In this document: positions 22,201-31,700 of the stretch, in pieces
Numbering within the stretch: the stretch's first letter is position 1
How the letters are laid out: every line of letters starts with the position of its first letter
Assembly (NCBI GenBank): GCA_905221605.1
Contig: CAJNDS010001668.1
Coordinates: forward strand, 186,001 to 250,000
Length of the DNA: 64,000 bases
Direction: 5' to 3'
Source: Symbiodinium natans
Lineage: Eukaryota; Sar; Dinophyceae; Suessiales; Symbiodiniaceae
Position numbers and translations under genes: made by a program
The notes under the pieces: model-generated
What the model was told of the DNA's origin: nothing
What the model saw: only the letters and a program-made list of their open reading frames with translations
The model's database searches: none

Positions 22201-25200
22201 ACCTTGATTGTAATATAGACACAGCCGACTTTTTGGCTCACCCAACATAGGTTCACCCTTTGATGCACCTTTACCAAAGTTGTACTTGGCCCGGAAGGCT
22301 GAATCCTCCCGCTCCTGCTGTGCCTCATCCACTGTGCCTTCCTCTGTAGGAGGGTCACCAATGTTCCCATCCTCATCTCCAGCTTTTTGGCTGCTCTTTG
22401 GCTCAGTTGGTCCACCCCCTGGCCAACCTTCACCATAACGACGATGCTCATAGGAACACTCATCACCATTGCGACACCTTCCCTGATTGAAGAACTTGCA
22501 CAGCTTGCTGTATCCAGGTGACACAGTCTTTGGAGTCATGTGAGCCTTTTTGTACTGATCAGGATCCATATAGGCTTCCATTGGCCTGTTTTCCCTCTTA
22601 CTCATCTCCTCGATTGCACCATCAAGCTCCTGCAGAAAACGCTTGGTATCCAACCACAGCTCGTTCCAAAGCTCATCTTTCCCTTGGCTTAGCAACATTG
22701 CCACTGTTTCACCCACGACTGGTCCACTAAATCTCCTCTTCTTGCGTGCCAGTTCGTAGAGCGCGTTGTGGTACTGCTTCCGGGAAAAGGTGATTGTTTT
22801 TTCCAAACCTGCACATTCTGTCCCATCGGGCTTCCAACCATCACTTTGCAAGATGCTGTATGCACGCCGAGCCTCAGTGTTCAGGAATGTATGATCTGCG
22901 ACACACTCCATAATCTCGTCAATTGGACGACTCAGCAACATCCCAGTGATTTTGCCCACATAGGCCTTATCTATTGTTTCATCTTCCAGGAGATTTCGAT
23001 AGATCTTTTCTCCATAGAGCTGCCTCTGCTCAGCTTCCTCTTGTTCCTTAGAGGATGTTTTTGAATCGGCAAACCACTCGCGAGACTGCCGTTCTTCCGA
23101 CTTCCAGTCCCATTGACCGTCGGAACCTTGGTACCATTGACCAGTCTGCCATGAGCCTGTCCACCATGTACCCCAGCCGCTGTCTTTCCATTTGCGCAGC
23201 GTCGAAGAGGAGTCCTCCTCATCCTCCTCCTCCTCCTCCAAAACCAGGAAGGTATCCAAGATCACGGTACCATCATCATCCACCCTGTCCACTGTTCCAT
23301 TGACAGTGTCACCAATTTTGAAAGCATGTGTATCTTTCCCTTCCGCAGGAATCAATACGTCTATATCGCCATGGTCCAAAAAAGCTCCATGTACATTGAT
23401 GCAGCGCACTAGACCATTGATCCGATCTCCCTTTTGGTAGAAATGCTTCCCAGGTGTATCCAAGGCTCCCTCTTTGGGCACTTTCTTCGTTGGTTCTTCA
23501 GAAACCGGAATTGTTTCTTCGGCTCCCGGAACGTCCCTTGGTTCCACCTTGGGGGCAAACTTCTTGTCCTGCTCCACGAGTCCCACAAGCTCATCCACCT
23601 TGTGCTCCTGGAGGTCAGAACCATCCTCTTTTCCAGCCAATGGCTTTGCCTCATCCGTTACAGCTCGCTCGGTGTCGACTTCCGGCAAGCATTCAGATGG
23701 CAACACTTCTCCCTTCCTGGGAGTGGACCCACCATTGGAGTCCTTTTTCAAACCTTCTGCAGCAGGCAAATTTTCTTCCACTACAGGGCTATTGGATTGG
23801 TCATCCGCGGTAGGCATATTTTCTTCCACCGCAGGCTCCTTTGGCTCCATGGTTTCCAAAAGAGAATCACCACTGTCGTTGACCACAGCTGCCACATTGG
23901 CTCCGGTGTAGCCTTCGCCATTTCGTTCCTCGCTGCTGACTTCAGGCTGCACCAGTGTGTCCACCTGTGAACCTCCATCATCAGCTGCTACGGAGACCTG
24001 CGCCCCATTGTTGCAGTCATCCGCGGAACGTGACACCATACGCGCCTCAACCCGTGCTTTTTCTGCACTCCAGGTACTATCTGGCACATTGACCCGCGCT
24101 TCATTGGCGCTCCAGGCCTCATCTTCCCGATCGACCGTGTCTCCAGCAGTTTCAGAAGCTTCCTTTTTCCTTTGAATGGCAGAACTCTTGGCACCAGACG
24201 AAGAGACCTCCTCAGTCGTAACGCACGATTTTTTCCCTCCGTCATCCAAATCTCCAGGACCATCTTCCTGAACGACAGGTACCACATCCACCACTCGCTC
24301 TTCTGCAGCCGACACAGTTCCAATCTCCGCATTGGGCATTTTGTCCTCTGGACCCACAGATTCCACCGCTGCCACACCCTCAGAAAGCGCTTCCGTTTCT
24401 TCCCGATCCAGATGTTCTCCAGCGATGTCTGCTTGGTTTCCAGAAATTCCTTCCTCTTCAGGAGAACCCGAGGTCTGGGCGTCAGCACCACCCCTAAGAC
24501 CGCTATCCCCGATAGTAAAGGAAAAAACCTTTTCACTTACACTATTTACACCGCTGTTCACACTTTCCATGCTACCCTGCTGTGCCCTAGAAGACTCAGT
24601 AGGTGACGAGGACGAGGTAGCACCCAGCGCTGGCTCATCTTCCACAGGGACAATGCCCATTCCAACACCTGGCCCCTCGCTGTTTCCAGCCATTCCAGTC
24701 TTCTTAGGCACCACCCATTGGGTATCTCCAGTGTCTAAACAGTAAAGATATTCTCTCCCATCATCATGAAAATGGCGCTCCCACGTCTTCCCATCGCAGT
24801 CGATGATCGAAAAGTCAGCAGCTTGAGACAATTTGTCTCCCCCAGCAGCATCTAAGTCTTCCTCTGACTCCTGCCGTATTCTCGCTGCTTCCAACTCCAG
24901 GATTTCTCCTTCACTCATCACCATAGCAACAGGAACGACTCCTTCTGCGTCCCCAGGAACGAGGATACTGCTTTTTGTCGCAGCAACAGGCGCAGTTTCC
25001 TCCGCTTCACCTGTCGACAGATCGCCACTTTCAGTTGCGAAGCTCACTTTATTGCGAGCTCGCTTGGAAACAGGGATAACATCCCCAACCAGCTCTGTCT
25101 GGCACTCTTGCTCCACCATCTTCGATGTAGAGGAGCTTGTTTTTGACGCTCCCGTTGATTCCGCAGGTTCCGCAGCTCGAAGACAAAGCCCATGTTTGCT

Positions 25201-25410
25201 CAGAAGGCGTAGCAAAGCTACTTCCATCTGGTCTTCCAGTCCTTCCACCACCAGCTTCTCTTCGCCACGCTTACCACCAGCATCAACCAGAGCTTCCGCA
25301 TTGGGAACTATTTTTTCACCTGTTGCAGACCTTTTGACACCACCTTCACCTTGTTCGCCCACATTGGAGCTTGATGGCGCCGCACCAGTCTGTAGCCAAT
25401 TGGTGGCCAT
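19288..25410 (-). CDS. ORF1 of the LTR element: 2040-aa protein with WW-like, S1-like and CCCH modules
   Basis: A single uninterrupted 2040-codon frame starting 65 nt inside the 5' LTR boundary. Residues about 208-237 form a WW-like module (TWERHFHDDGREYLYCL then TQWVVP). Residues about 655-725 form an S1/OB-like RNA-binding module (GDRINGLVRCINVHGAFLDH). Three CCCH fingers lie at about 970-990, 1060-1080 and 1115-1137 (e.g. CKFFNQGRCRNGDECSYEH). Long Ser/Glu/Thr-rich linkers separate them. The C-terminal 250 residues look globular but are unrecognised. The set suggests a giant Gag-like RNA-binding protein, or captured host sequence. No RT, integrase or aspartic protease signature was found by eye. 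Confidence 0.8.
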   Translation of the reverse strand: MATNWLQTGAAPSSSNVGEQGEGGVKRSATGEKIVPNAEALVDAGGKRGEEKLVVEGLEDQMEVALLRLLSKHGLCLRAAEPAESTGASKTSSSTSKMVEQECQTELVGDVIPVSKRARNKVSFATESGDLSTGEAEETAPVAATKSSILVPGDAEGVVPVAMVMSEGEILELEAARIRQESEEDLDAAGGDKLSQAADFSIIDCDGKTWERHFHDDGREYLYCLDTGDTQWVVPKKTGMAGNSEGPGVGMGIVPVEDEPALGATSSSSPTESSRAQQGSMESVNSGVNSVSEKVFSFTIGDSGLRGGADAQTSGSPEEEGISGNQADIAGEHLDREETEALSEGVAAVESVGPEDKMPNAEIGTVSAAEERVVDVVPVVQEDGPGDLDDGGKKSCVTTEEVSSSGAKSSAIQRKKEASETAGDTVDREDEAWSANEARVNVPDSTWSAEKARVEARMVSRSADDCNNGAQVSVAADDGGSQVDTLVQPEVSSEERNGEGYTGANVAAVVNDSGDSLLETMEPKEPAVEENMPTADDQSNSPVVEENLPAAEGLKKDSNGGSTPRKGEVLPSECLPEVDTERAVTDEAKPLAGKEDGSDLQEHKVDELVGLVEQDKKFAPKVEPRDVPGAEETIPVSEEPTKKVPKEGALDTPGKHFYQKGDRINGLVRCINVHGAFLDHGDIDVLIPAEGKDTHAFKIGDTVNGTVDRVDDDGTVILDTFLVLEEEEEDEEDSSSTLRKWKDSGWGTWWTGSWQTGQWYQGSDGQWDWKSEERQSREWFADSKTSSKEQEEAEQRQLYGEKIYRNLLEDETIDKAYVGKITGMLLSRPIDEIMECVADHTFLNTEARRAYSILQSDGWKPDGTECAGLEKTITFSRKQYHNALYELARKKRRFSGPVVGETVAMLLSQGKDELWNELWLDTKRFLQELDGAIEEMSKRENRPMEAYMDPDQYKKAHMTPKTVSPGYSKLCKFFNQGRCRNGDECSYEHRRYGEGWPGGGPTEPKSSQKAGDEDGNIGDPPTEEGTVDEAQQEREDSAFRAKYNFGKGASKGEPMLGEPKSRLCLYYNQGGCKYGSTCRYLHDDDIALEGTWEPGKAWDNASRKALRDAGFHHCCFDYYLRGHCRKRFNSCRFSHDEMSDERLAHLKHVVHVANQIRFERERGLEISDRSTFQPPASGGAESSSSSAPQALQMTNVSKKTGEVDTLDGTDGDVQKDSVAETTTVRLQNPEEPIENWMARNQHLWVYTPHISEVMIKLGVTTVQELQEYIFVEDLMEKGVNKVTACKILQLVGGVHYRPMSPGMAVSTNAAVRVQQSSGSRDAGRGGVRTISQVREAEGPGTKEMPRGSYREIFDTGKYHDAWTLAQRSPLCVQRLRLVGVGMPPVNPPTKVGRSRSNPVRRGRPLLDKKQVRLVPRSRSQRRVQPAEVVEKPKPLEPVKPRGGLSYPFSRAWADLVDDDDQTGVLVSYADSSGDSSEEETTSARRLREIFLQERDSKRTVTRGNAPLTGSSSSNDGQKKSVHLGEKRDKASRGETRQEVTSQVFSLPQPSRPTEQSQKRARDGSVIVGSLAVGSTDEVLPGQSVAGQVSVSESAQVLPGQDVAGQETALEGAVQIPGEETDQKEGEGGSNELCGDDTKILDVLPVKKGYQQLLTKGLLNRIYWKVAVGKLPVGQKDYQKGSNKMDRNLVISMSSEGASEQDLNLALEDDADQKMDDGTLVVMAYDPGTLIQSATTVWVTRRGLADRAIWPAIATAAQRICAEMVQVDELNAQLNTGRLLFERRDQGHYGDLHHSFHEDPCLPVVGNYPLSVMGALLSPGLEKEFRNTEKFGTAMEAIAYDWSRSPGMEVHVELMARVANLVAPFLRLGGQGIVVNSEFLWQHGRDQMMEFLQAATCADQLEVLWRRMDDDADEEVDPSGMVLEIPEQQDAVSEQGINESPIPIEDEGSETIGDAGSDGKAPEVSPEEETSSGSSRLAGTRMFLWSVYSRVVPNWDFSTQDRTTSRIFDSTKGYPGEGPDNGDDFPLRGIYPGSLKIISTK

Positions 25411-25463
25411 TGCTTCAAGCTACCACCCTAAAGCCGAAACACAAACCGCAGGGAACCTAATTT

Positions 25464-25475
25464 GGGCTCATAACC
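25464..25475 (-). promoter_or_regulatory. Primer-binding site of half-tRNA type
   Basis: Immediately after the 5' LTR the minus strand reads GGTTATGAGCCC. This is the complement of GGGCUCAUAACC, the anticodon arm of initiator tRNA-Met. Drosophila copia uses the same arrangement (PBS starting GGTTATGGGCCC) with a tRNA cut in its anticodon loop. The single difference would correspond to U rather than C at tRNA position 33. Confidence 0.7.
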
Positions 25476-25694
25476 TACGGGGGGCAACCGAAGGAGGACA
25501 GGGAACAAGACAGTCAACCCCAACAGAAGCCCTTGATCCCCTGGACCAACAAACAACAAACCAACCCAAAACACCAAGCACCCTTTGTTCACGAGGCGCA
25601 TGGCCCGATCTTGAGCCAAAAATTAGTACCGGGTTCATTGACCCTTAATCCTTCTACACCAACTCTTTTCTTCAATACAAACTGCAGCTCCGCA
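25476..25694 (-). repeat. 5' LTR
   Basis: 219 bp, one base shorter than the 3' LTR in an A run. Carries the TTTTGGCTCAAG dodecamer at 25610-25621 (minus strand). Confidence 0.9.
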
Positions 25695-25812
25695 TAGGGT
25701 TTAGGGTTTAGGGTTTAGGGTTTAGGGTTTAGGGTTTAGGGTTTAGGGTTTAGGGTTTAGGGTTTAGGGTTTAGGGTTTAGGGTTTAGGGTTTAGGGTTT
25801 AGGGTTTAGGGT
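25695..25812. repeat. Interstitial TTTAGGG array interrupted by the LTR element
   Basis: About 17 perfect heptamers directly abut the 5' LTR. The same array type (16931-16994) abuts the other end, so the element inserted into a telomeric tract. Confidence 0.95.
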
Positions 25813-25857
25813 TACTACATGTCGCCTACGGCAATGCTCTTGGACAGCTACGGGGGC

Positions 25858-25942
25858 CTTGTGCTGTAGACCGCCACGAAGAAGAGCAGAGAGCAGCCCA
25901 AGATGTAGGCGTTTGTGAGCCAGAGGTCCGGGATGCAGGGTC
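25858..25942 (-). CDS. Exon X1 of the spliced membrane-protein gene
   Basis: The minus strand encodes IPDLWLTNAYILGCSLLFFV, a clear transmembrane-like stretch, between an AG acceptor (GGTAG|GACC) and a GC donor (CACAAG|GCCCCC). The donor leaves two bases, AG, which with the first base of exon X2 (CTGCAG|GGAAGG at 16754) restore an Arg codon and keep the frame. Telomeric tracts lie on both sides. If the join is real, the whole LTR element sits in the X1-X2 intron. Confidence 0.55.
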
Positions 25943-25965
25943 CTACCTTCGTGGGTTCCCCTGCT

Positions 25966-26027
25966 GAGGGTTAGGGTTTAGGGTTTAGGGTTTAGGGGTT
26001 AAGGTTCAAGGTTTAGGGTTTAGGGGT
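25966..26027. repeat. Interstitial TTTAGGG tract
   Basis: Short imperfect tract upstream (sense) of exon X1. Confidence 0.85.
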
Positions 26028-26148
26028 CCTGGCGGTTCAGGGTACTTCTGGCCCCAATTGTAAGCCCCCCTAAGTCCCCTAAGTCCTCTAAGTAGGTTGG
26101 AAGTAGACTTATAAATTGGGGTTAGAAGTACCCATGAACCCCTCCAAG
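26028..26148. mobile_element. MITE-like element, family 1, copy 2
   Basis: The inverted ends GGGTACTTCTGGCCCCAATT and its near reverse complement (26114-26133) enclose the family core AGCCCCCCTAAGTCCCC. Best-conserved copy for the inner part of the terminal repeats. Confidence 0.7.
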
Positions 26149-26184
26149 AACCTTCGCAGCTGCACTCACAGACTCACGGGCTTT

Positions 26185-26683
26185 TCATGCAACAGTCTTG
26201 CAAGGCAGGGCCTCAACTATGCTTGATTTTTTAAAGATGCCAAACATCCTCTCCGTATACTTTTCCCTGCTAGCTTGCCCAAGATCTGGTACTTTTGGCA
26301 TATCAACTACCACAGGCTGGTACTTCGTACTTTCGTCCACCAGTCACCCAAGTTGCCACTTTCGAGACATGCACAGGCTCGCCAGCATCATAGCCTTCTG
26401 GAAGCAAGCGGCGAACCTGCTCCTCCAGATCCTCTGAGTCAGACGCATCCTCCTCCTCATCCTCCGCTGCGACTTGCCTTACTGTTGGTTTAGTAGGGAA
26501 TGGGGGAATATAGGGTACCCTGTAAAATCCCTTAAAGGGTATATACTAGGGAATGGGGGAATATAGGGTACCCCGTATAATCCCTTCAAGGGTATATAGT
26601 AGGGTACGTAATTCCCCCATTCCCTACTAACCAGCAGTAAGTTGCTGCCAGCAGCCCGCGCTCGCACATCGAGATGGAAGCAT
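26185..26683 (-). pseudogene. Coding fragment split by a MITE and by a frame change
   Basis: From the ATG at 26683 the minus strand reads MLPSRCASAGCWQQ, then the MITE at 26478-26641 interrupts. Directly after it the same frame resumes as VAAEDEEEDASDSEDLEEQV and on to about 26325. A second frame (VVVDMPKVPDLGQASREKY) then takes over near a GTACGAAGTACC doublet and runs to a stop at 26185. If the MITE and one of the duplicated TTGC target copies are disregarded, the acidic reading frame is continuous. I do not recognise the protein. It may be a decayed gene or an exon of a neighbouring gene. Confidence 0.5.
26478..26641. mobile_element. MITE-like element, family 2, copy 1 (inserted in a reading frame)
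   Basis: Terminal inverted repeats of about 29 bp begin CTTACTGTTGGTT and end AACCAGCAGTAAG. A 4-bp duplication TTGC flanks the element (26474-26477 and 26642-26645). Internally the segment with TAGGGAATGGGGGAATATAG occurs twice, so this copy has a partial internal duplication. Other copies are at 27814-27923 and 34955-35062. Confidence 0.8.
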
Positions 26684-26700
26684 GGCTGGGGGTTTGCAAC

Positions 26701-26795
26701 AATTAGGGGTACCTTCTTGGGGTCCTTGTTATAAGGGAATCCTACTACTTTGGGGGACTATCTTAGGGCCCAATCTTCGTAAACTCCCATTGGAA
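26701..26795. mobile_element. Short GGGGTACCTT palindromic element, family 4
   Basis: Shares GGGGTACCTT, GGGGTCCTT and TATAAGGGAATCCT with 33384-33480. No ORF. Likely a short non-autonomous element, with ends not precisely defined. From 26796 to 27119 no gene is recognised. Confidence 0.5.
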
Positions 26796-27119
26796 GATGC
26801 AAAACGCCTGGACCAGCCAAAACCGCAGACTCATGATGAAATCCGTGGAAGGCTTCATGCTGTGTAGGAAGAGGAGGTGGCTGAACCGCCGCTTTCTCTC
26901 AATTTCTAAGTACACTATTCGGATGCCGCCCCCACAAACCCCTGCTTCGCAGCTTCGGCCAGAGGCTGCATTGCTCCGAATAGATGGGACACAAGAAGAG
27001 TGGCACGAGCGCATTCCGTAACAAGAATCAAACACCGCCTCCCCTGAAACATGCTGAACATGTTGCACTCGGCCGTGCAAGCCCTGACTCTTAAACTGAA
27101 TCCGAATTTCAGAAAGCCT

Positions 27120-27690
27120 AAAAACCCTAAACCCGAAACCCTACACCCTAAACCCCAAACCCTAAACCCTCAAACCGAAACTCACCAACAGGCGCCAAAA
27201 ACAGTTCGGCTTTGCTTGTTCGAGGCCTTTGTTATCAAGGCAGGGAGCTTGCGTTTCAGGTTTAGGGTCTAGGGTTTGGGGCTTAGGGTTTGGGGTTTAG
27301 GGTTTAGGGTTTGGGGTTTAGGGTTTGGGGTTTAGGGTTTAGGGTTTGGGGTTTAGGGTTTAGGGGGTTCAAAGAATCCGCTTAAACAACCAAAGCTTGC
27401 TGGACACCTGCAAAACATTTGGGCGGGGTCGCTAGCGGGTCCGGCTTCTTCAGAATTGGTCAGTTCTCGCGTTCTTAGCGTGCTTGACAACATGCTCAAG
27501 TGCTGCAGGTCACACCGTCTGCCAAGAATACCAGGGCTACCCTAAACCCTAAACCCTAAACCCTAAACCCTAAAACCCTAAACCCTAAAACCCTAAGCCC
27601 TAAAACCCGAAATCCCTAAAACCCTAAAACCCTAAAACCCTAAAACCCCAAAAAAACCCAAAACCATAAAACCCTACACCCTAAACCCTT
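27120..27690. repeat. Telomere-like tracts, opposite orientations
   Basis: CCCTAAA-type at 27120-27178 and 27539-27689, and TTTAGGG/TTTGGGG-type at 27258-27368. The arrangement (TTTAGGG left, CCCTAAA right on the plus strand) matches intron ends in the gene to the right, but no exon is recognised nearby. Confidence 0.85.
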
Positions 27691-27813
27691 TTTGTCTTGC
27701 GCCTCGGGGTCGCAAGATCTAGCAACGCTCGCCTTCCTGCCGTGTGCAGAGGGTGCACTCCGTCGAGGCACCGCACAGAAAACTGGAAGGTCGAGCACTC
27801 AGTCGAGCACAAC

Positions 27814-27923
27814 CTTACTGTTGGTTAGCAGGGAATGGGGGAGATAGGGTACCCTATTAATAATCCCTTAAAGGGTATGTATAGGGCCCTAATTCCACTC
27901 ACTCCCTGCTAGGCAACAGTAAG
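27814..27923. mobile_element. MITE-like element, family 2, copy 2
   Basis: Ends CTTACTGTTGGTTAGCAGGG and CCTGCTAGGCAACAGTAAG are near-perfect inverted repeats. The flanking 4-mers CAAC/CAGC are close to a target duplication. Confidence 0.75.
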
Positions 27924-28730
27924 CAGCACGGCACAGTGACGCAGGAAAGCTCGGCATGACGTGGGACACTGCACCGGCCCTGTACAGCTCGAAAATAGTC
28001 TGCATGCACTGCCTATTGGGCAAGATTCGGGACGCTGGGATGGATGCTTGGCATGGCCACTGCACACTACTTGTGGCAGTGTGACAACGTCGCTAAGGGT
28101 CAGGACTTGAGAAATCGAACCTCTTGCTACGATCAGCTCCACATAAAACCCACATTAGCAAAAAGAAGAATTACAGCAAAGCTACGATGATAACAATAAT
28201 GATACTTGTACTATCAGCTCCAGGCTCAAGTCCTGGGCACCAACCACACACCCCACGAGGCGGGGTTCAAAGCTGCCTCACGAGGGGCTTTGGCCTCGAA
28301 CACTCGAACAAAACTTTCCCCAAGCGCAGTCGCGGCGGCCGCGAAACGAGCCGAGCCCAACAACAGGGTTTAGGGTTGAGGGTTTCGGGTTTAGGGTTTA
28401 GGGGTAAGGGGTTAGGGTGTAGGGTTTAGGGTAACTGTGTAACCAACCTGCAACGCCTTGCAGCTGCCACGCTCACCTGGAACATGAAAAATGGACTTGC
28501 GCAGAAAGGGCTATGAAGTTTTCCCTACAGGGCAAGAGGGGTTCCCGGTCTGCTGTAGACTGTGCTGGCATCGTCATTAGAGCAGCACTGTCACAGCGAC
28601 CGCTGTCTCCCACACACAAGTACAGCACTCTGTACAAGAGTTATTCGTTCAGCATGCATAAGCTGCACAGGTGCACTGATGCATATTTGCAAAGAAATTC
28701 GGGATGCCAGTGGCAAATGAACTGATTTGG
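27924..28730. other. No gene recognised
   Basis: Mixed-composition DNA with one telomere-like tract (28363-28432). Open frames are short and show no domain. Confidence 0.4.
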
Positions 28731-31700
28731 CTACTGGATTGTCGCACGCTTGGGAGCGAATGCGCTCGCAATCGTGTAGCTGACGTCAGTCAGGAGGTCA
28801 GTCACCCGGGCCGTCCAGTCCCAGAAACACCTCAGGGTCTAGGGTTTAGGGTTTAGGGTTTAGGGGTTTTAGGGGTTTAGGATTTAGGGTTTAGGGCTCA
28901 GGGTACCCTAAACCCTGAACCCTAATTTGAAAATCACTCAAGAGGACACCGTTTAAAAAAAAATGAACCTTTAAATCCATCAACGCCAGCAACACTAAGC
29001 CCCAAGCCCAAAAGCCCAACAGCCCCAGAAAGCCCACCCTCAACCCTCAACCCTAAACCCTAAACCCTAAACCCTAAACCCGAAACCCTAAACCCTAGTT
29101 CAAAAGCTACCCCAAAAAAAAAGGGACCGCCTCTGCGGGTCCACGGTGCGGACGTCGAAGCCGCAGCGCTGGCCCAGGCCCAGCGCCGCGAAGGCCTCTG
29201 GGGGTTTAAGTGGGTTTGAAGGGGGTTTATGGGGGTTTAAGGGGGTTTAGGGTCTAGGGTTTAGGCTTTAGGGTTTAGGGTTTAGGGTTTAGGGTTTAGG
29301 GTTTAGGGTTTAGGGTTTAGGGTTAGTGTCCAGGGGCATGGCTTAAGGTTTCTTGGTCTTTTGGTTTAGGGTTTAGGGTCTAGAGGTGTTCGGGTTTAGA
29401 GTGGGTTTTTTGGGGTTTAGGGTTTAGGGTCTGGGGTGTTTCGGGGTGTTTTGGAGTTTTTGGGGCTTCGGGGTTTTGGGGTGTTGGCTTTCTGCTTAAG
29501 AATATATTGAGGCAGGTCGCGCAGCGTGAAAATTTAGAGTAGGAATGAGAGCCGATAACCCTAAACCCCTAAACCCCCAAGCCCCAAACCCCAAACCCCA
29601 AACCCCAAACCCTAAACCCTAAACCCTAAACCCCTAAACCCCTAAACCCCTAAACCCCTAAACCCCTAAACCCCTAAACCCTATACCCTAAACCCTAAAC
29701 CCCAAACCCTAAACAACCCTAAACCCATTAAACACCTTCAACACTCTCCCAGAACGCCTCTCGGAGCCTGCCCTTCGTCGTGGCGAGGAGGGGCGGCTCC
29801 CAGGTGCCTCCGAGAAGCGGGCAGAGGGTTTAGGGTTTAGGGTTCAGGGTTTAGGGTCTGGGGTTGATGACCAAGAACCAGCCGGTTTCGGGTTGAGGGT
29901 TTAAGGTTTAGGGTTTACAATCACGTAACAATAATCTTAAAACCGAAACGCCCCCTGACCCCGAGGTTTAGGGTTTAGGGTTCAGTTATCGCAGTGGGTG
30001 TCCAGTGGACTTCGCCGAGCGTAGTACGAATTTTCCTTTTATCGTATCAACAATTAAGAATCATTCCTGCTCTGCGACTTTCAGTCTGCAAGTCTCGAAA
30101 ACTACGTCAAACATCAGCTTCCACCGCCACCAACATGGCTCCCGGAAGGCGGCTCTGCTGCACTTCCGCATGCACACTCTTTGTAGGAGGAACATATGGA
30201 GCTCAGATAGATCGTAGCTCCCTAAGCCCTAAACACTAAACCCTAAGGAATCCCTAAAGTCCCTAAACCCCAAAGCCAAAATCACCAACAAAATTCGGCC
30301 TGAACGAGTTCCGGCGAACTTCGCCACGCGAGGAACTTCGACCCACGAGAGATGCACGACAGTCAGAGAAGGCTCGAATGCCATCGAATTGTTGTTGTCC
30401 TCTTAGATTGCTATGTATTAGCAACAGTTAATTTCATCATTTTCTAATGCATATGGGTAAACTGTATGATATAGAAATAAATAATTCTACTGCATATGAC
30501 TATATTGTATTATATATTGCAATATACTCGATCTTATCTCAAGCTCAGAGGGACACCCTACCGAGCTGCCTGTCCAGAACAGCAGCTGGCTTCCTGGCAC
30601 CTTTCCGTAAGCAGAAAGCTGGTTCACTCAGTGCCATGCATCCACTCATCGGAACATAGCTACGTCTCGAAGCGCGGCAGTCATCGCTGCACGGCTGCAA
30701 TGAAACCCCTAATAAAGGTTGGACGTCTCAACATGCCTTGTGACTCTTCGCGTGCTTTGCTTCGAGAATCCATCTTGCGCGTTGCCAAGGGCAGAATTCT
30801 ACATGACACCATCAGCCAGGTTTCCATTCGGTGGGGCTATGGTGGACTCAAGAGAATGGGCAAATATTCTCCTATATGATACTACATTATATGATATGCT
30901 ATACTATAGCATGTTATATATATATATTAACATATAATATCGTATATCATATGGTACTGTAATAGATTATATGATAAGAGTCCCCAAAAAAATGTCGGCC
31001 CTGCCTGCGCGAGCAGAGCCACCAGCGGCTCGAGATTCCTCGAGGCGGTGCGCGCCGCCACAGCGAAGACGACGCCGCCCTTGGCTCCCTGGTTGTGCTG
31101 CCTGGGGGGTTTAGGGTTTAGGGTTTAGGGTTTAGGGTTTAGGGTTTCAGGTTTAGGGTTTAGGGCTTGGGTTTAGGGTTTAGGGTTTAGGGTTTAGGGC
31201 TTACAGTTTAGGGTTAGGGTTTTGGGGCTTAGGGTTTTTAGGGTTTTTAGGGTGCTGCCTGGATGTCTTTTGAGGTTTTATCGGGGTTTTTCGGGGTTTA
31301 TAGGGTATTTTGCAGGTTTCACAAGGTTTTATCGGGTTTTGTACGGTTTGGTAGGGCCCCGGAAGGGTGTTGTAGGGTTGTTTTGGGTTGTAGGGTTTTA
31401 GAGTGTCAGGGGTTTAGGGCTCTAGGGTTCTAGGGCTTTTAGGATTTGAGGTTTTAGGGTTTTGGGTTTAGGGCTGAGGGTTTAGTGTTTACGGGTGCAT
31501 ATCCACCCCAACACTAGCATCCACTAACTAAAGGAAATCCTGCGATGCTTTTATTGGGAGAGACAAGCAGAGCTGCCCCAACTCACCGGTGAAAAGTGGC
31601 TGTACCAGTAGTATCTCTGTTTTAGGTTCAGGGTTCAGGGTTTAGGGTTTAGGTTTTAGGGTTTAGGTTTAGGGTTTGGGGTTTAGGGTTTAGGGTTTAG

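Larger units (their letters stand above)
16995..25694 (-). mobile_element. Non-autonomous LTR retrotransposon, 8.7 kb, two CCCH zinc-finger ORFs
   Basis: Two direct repeats (16995-17214 and 25476-25694) match base for base except for a one-base indel in an A run. The element is flanked by TAGGG on both sides (16990-16994 and 25695-25699), a plausible 5-bp target duplication, although the target is itself a TTTAGGG array. On the minus strand the LTR begins TG and ends TA. Next to the 5' LTR is GGTTATGAGCCC, a half-tRNA-type primer site. Next to the 3' LTR is a purine run, ACAGGGGGAG. Inside are ORFs of 2040 and 565 aa on the minus strand, overlapping as TGATG. No reverse transcriptase, integrase, protease or RNase H motif is visible, so mobilisation in trans is inferred. 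Near-identical LTRs imply a recent insertion. Confidence 0.85.
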
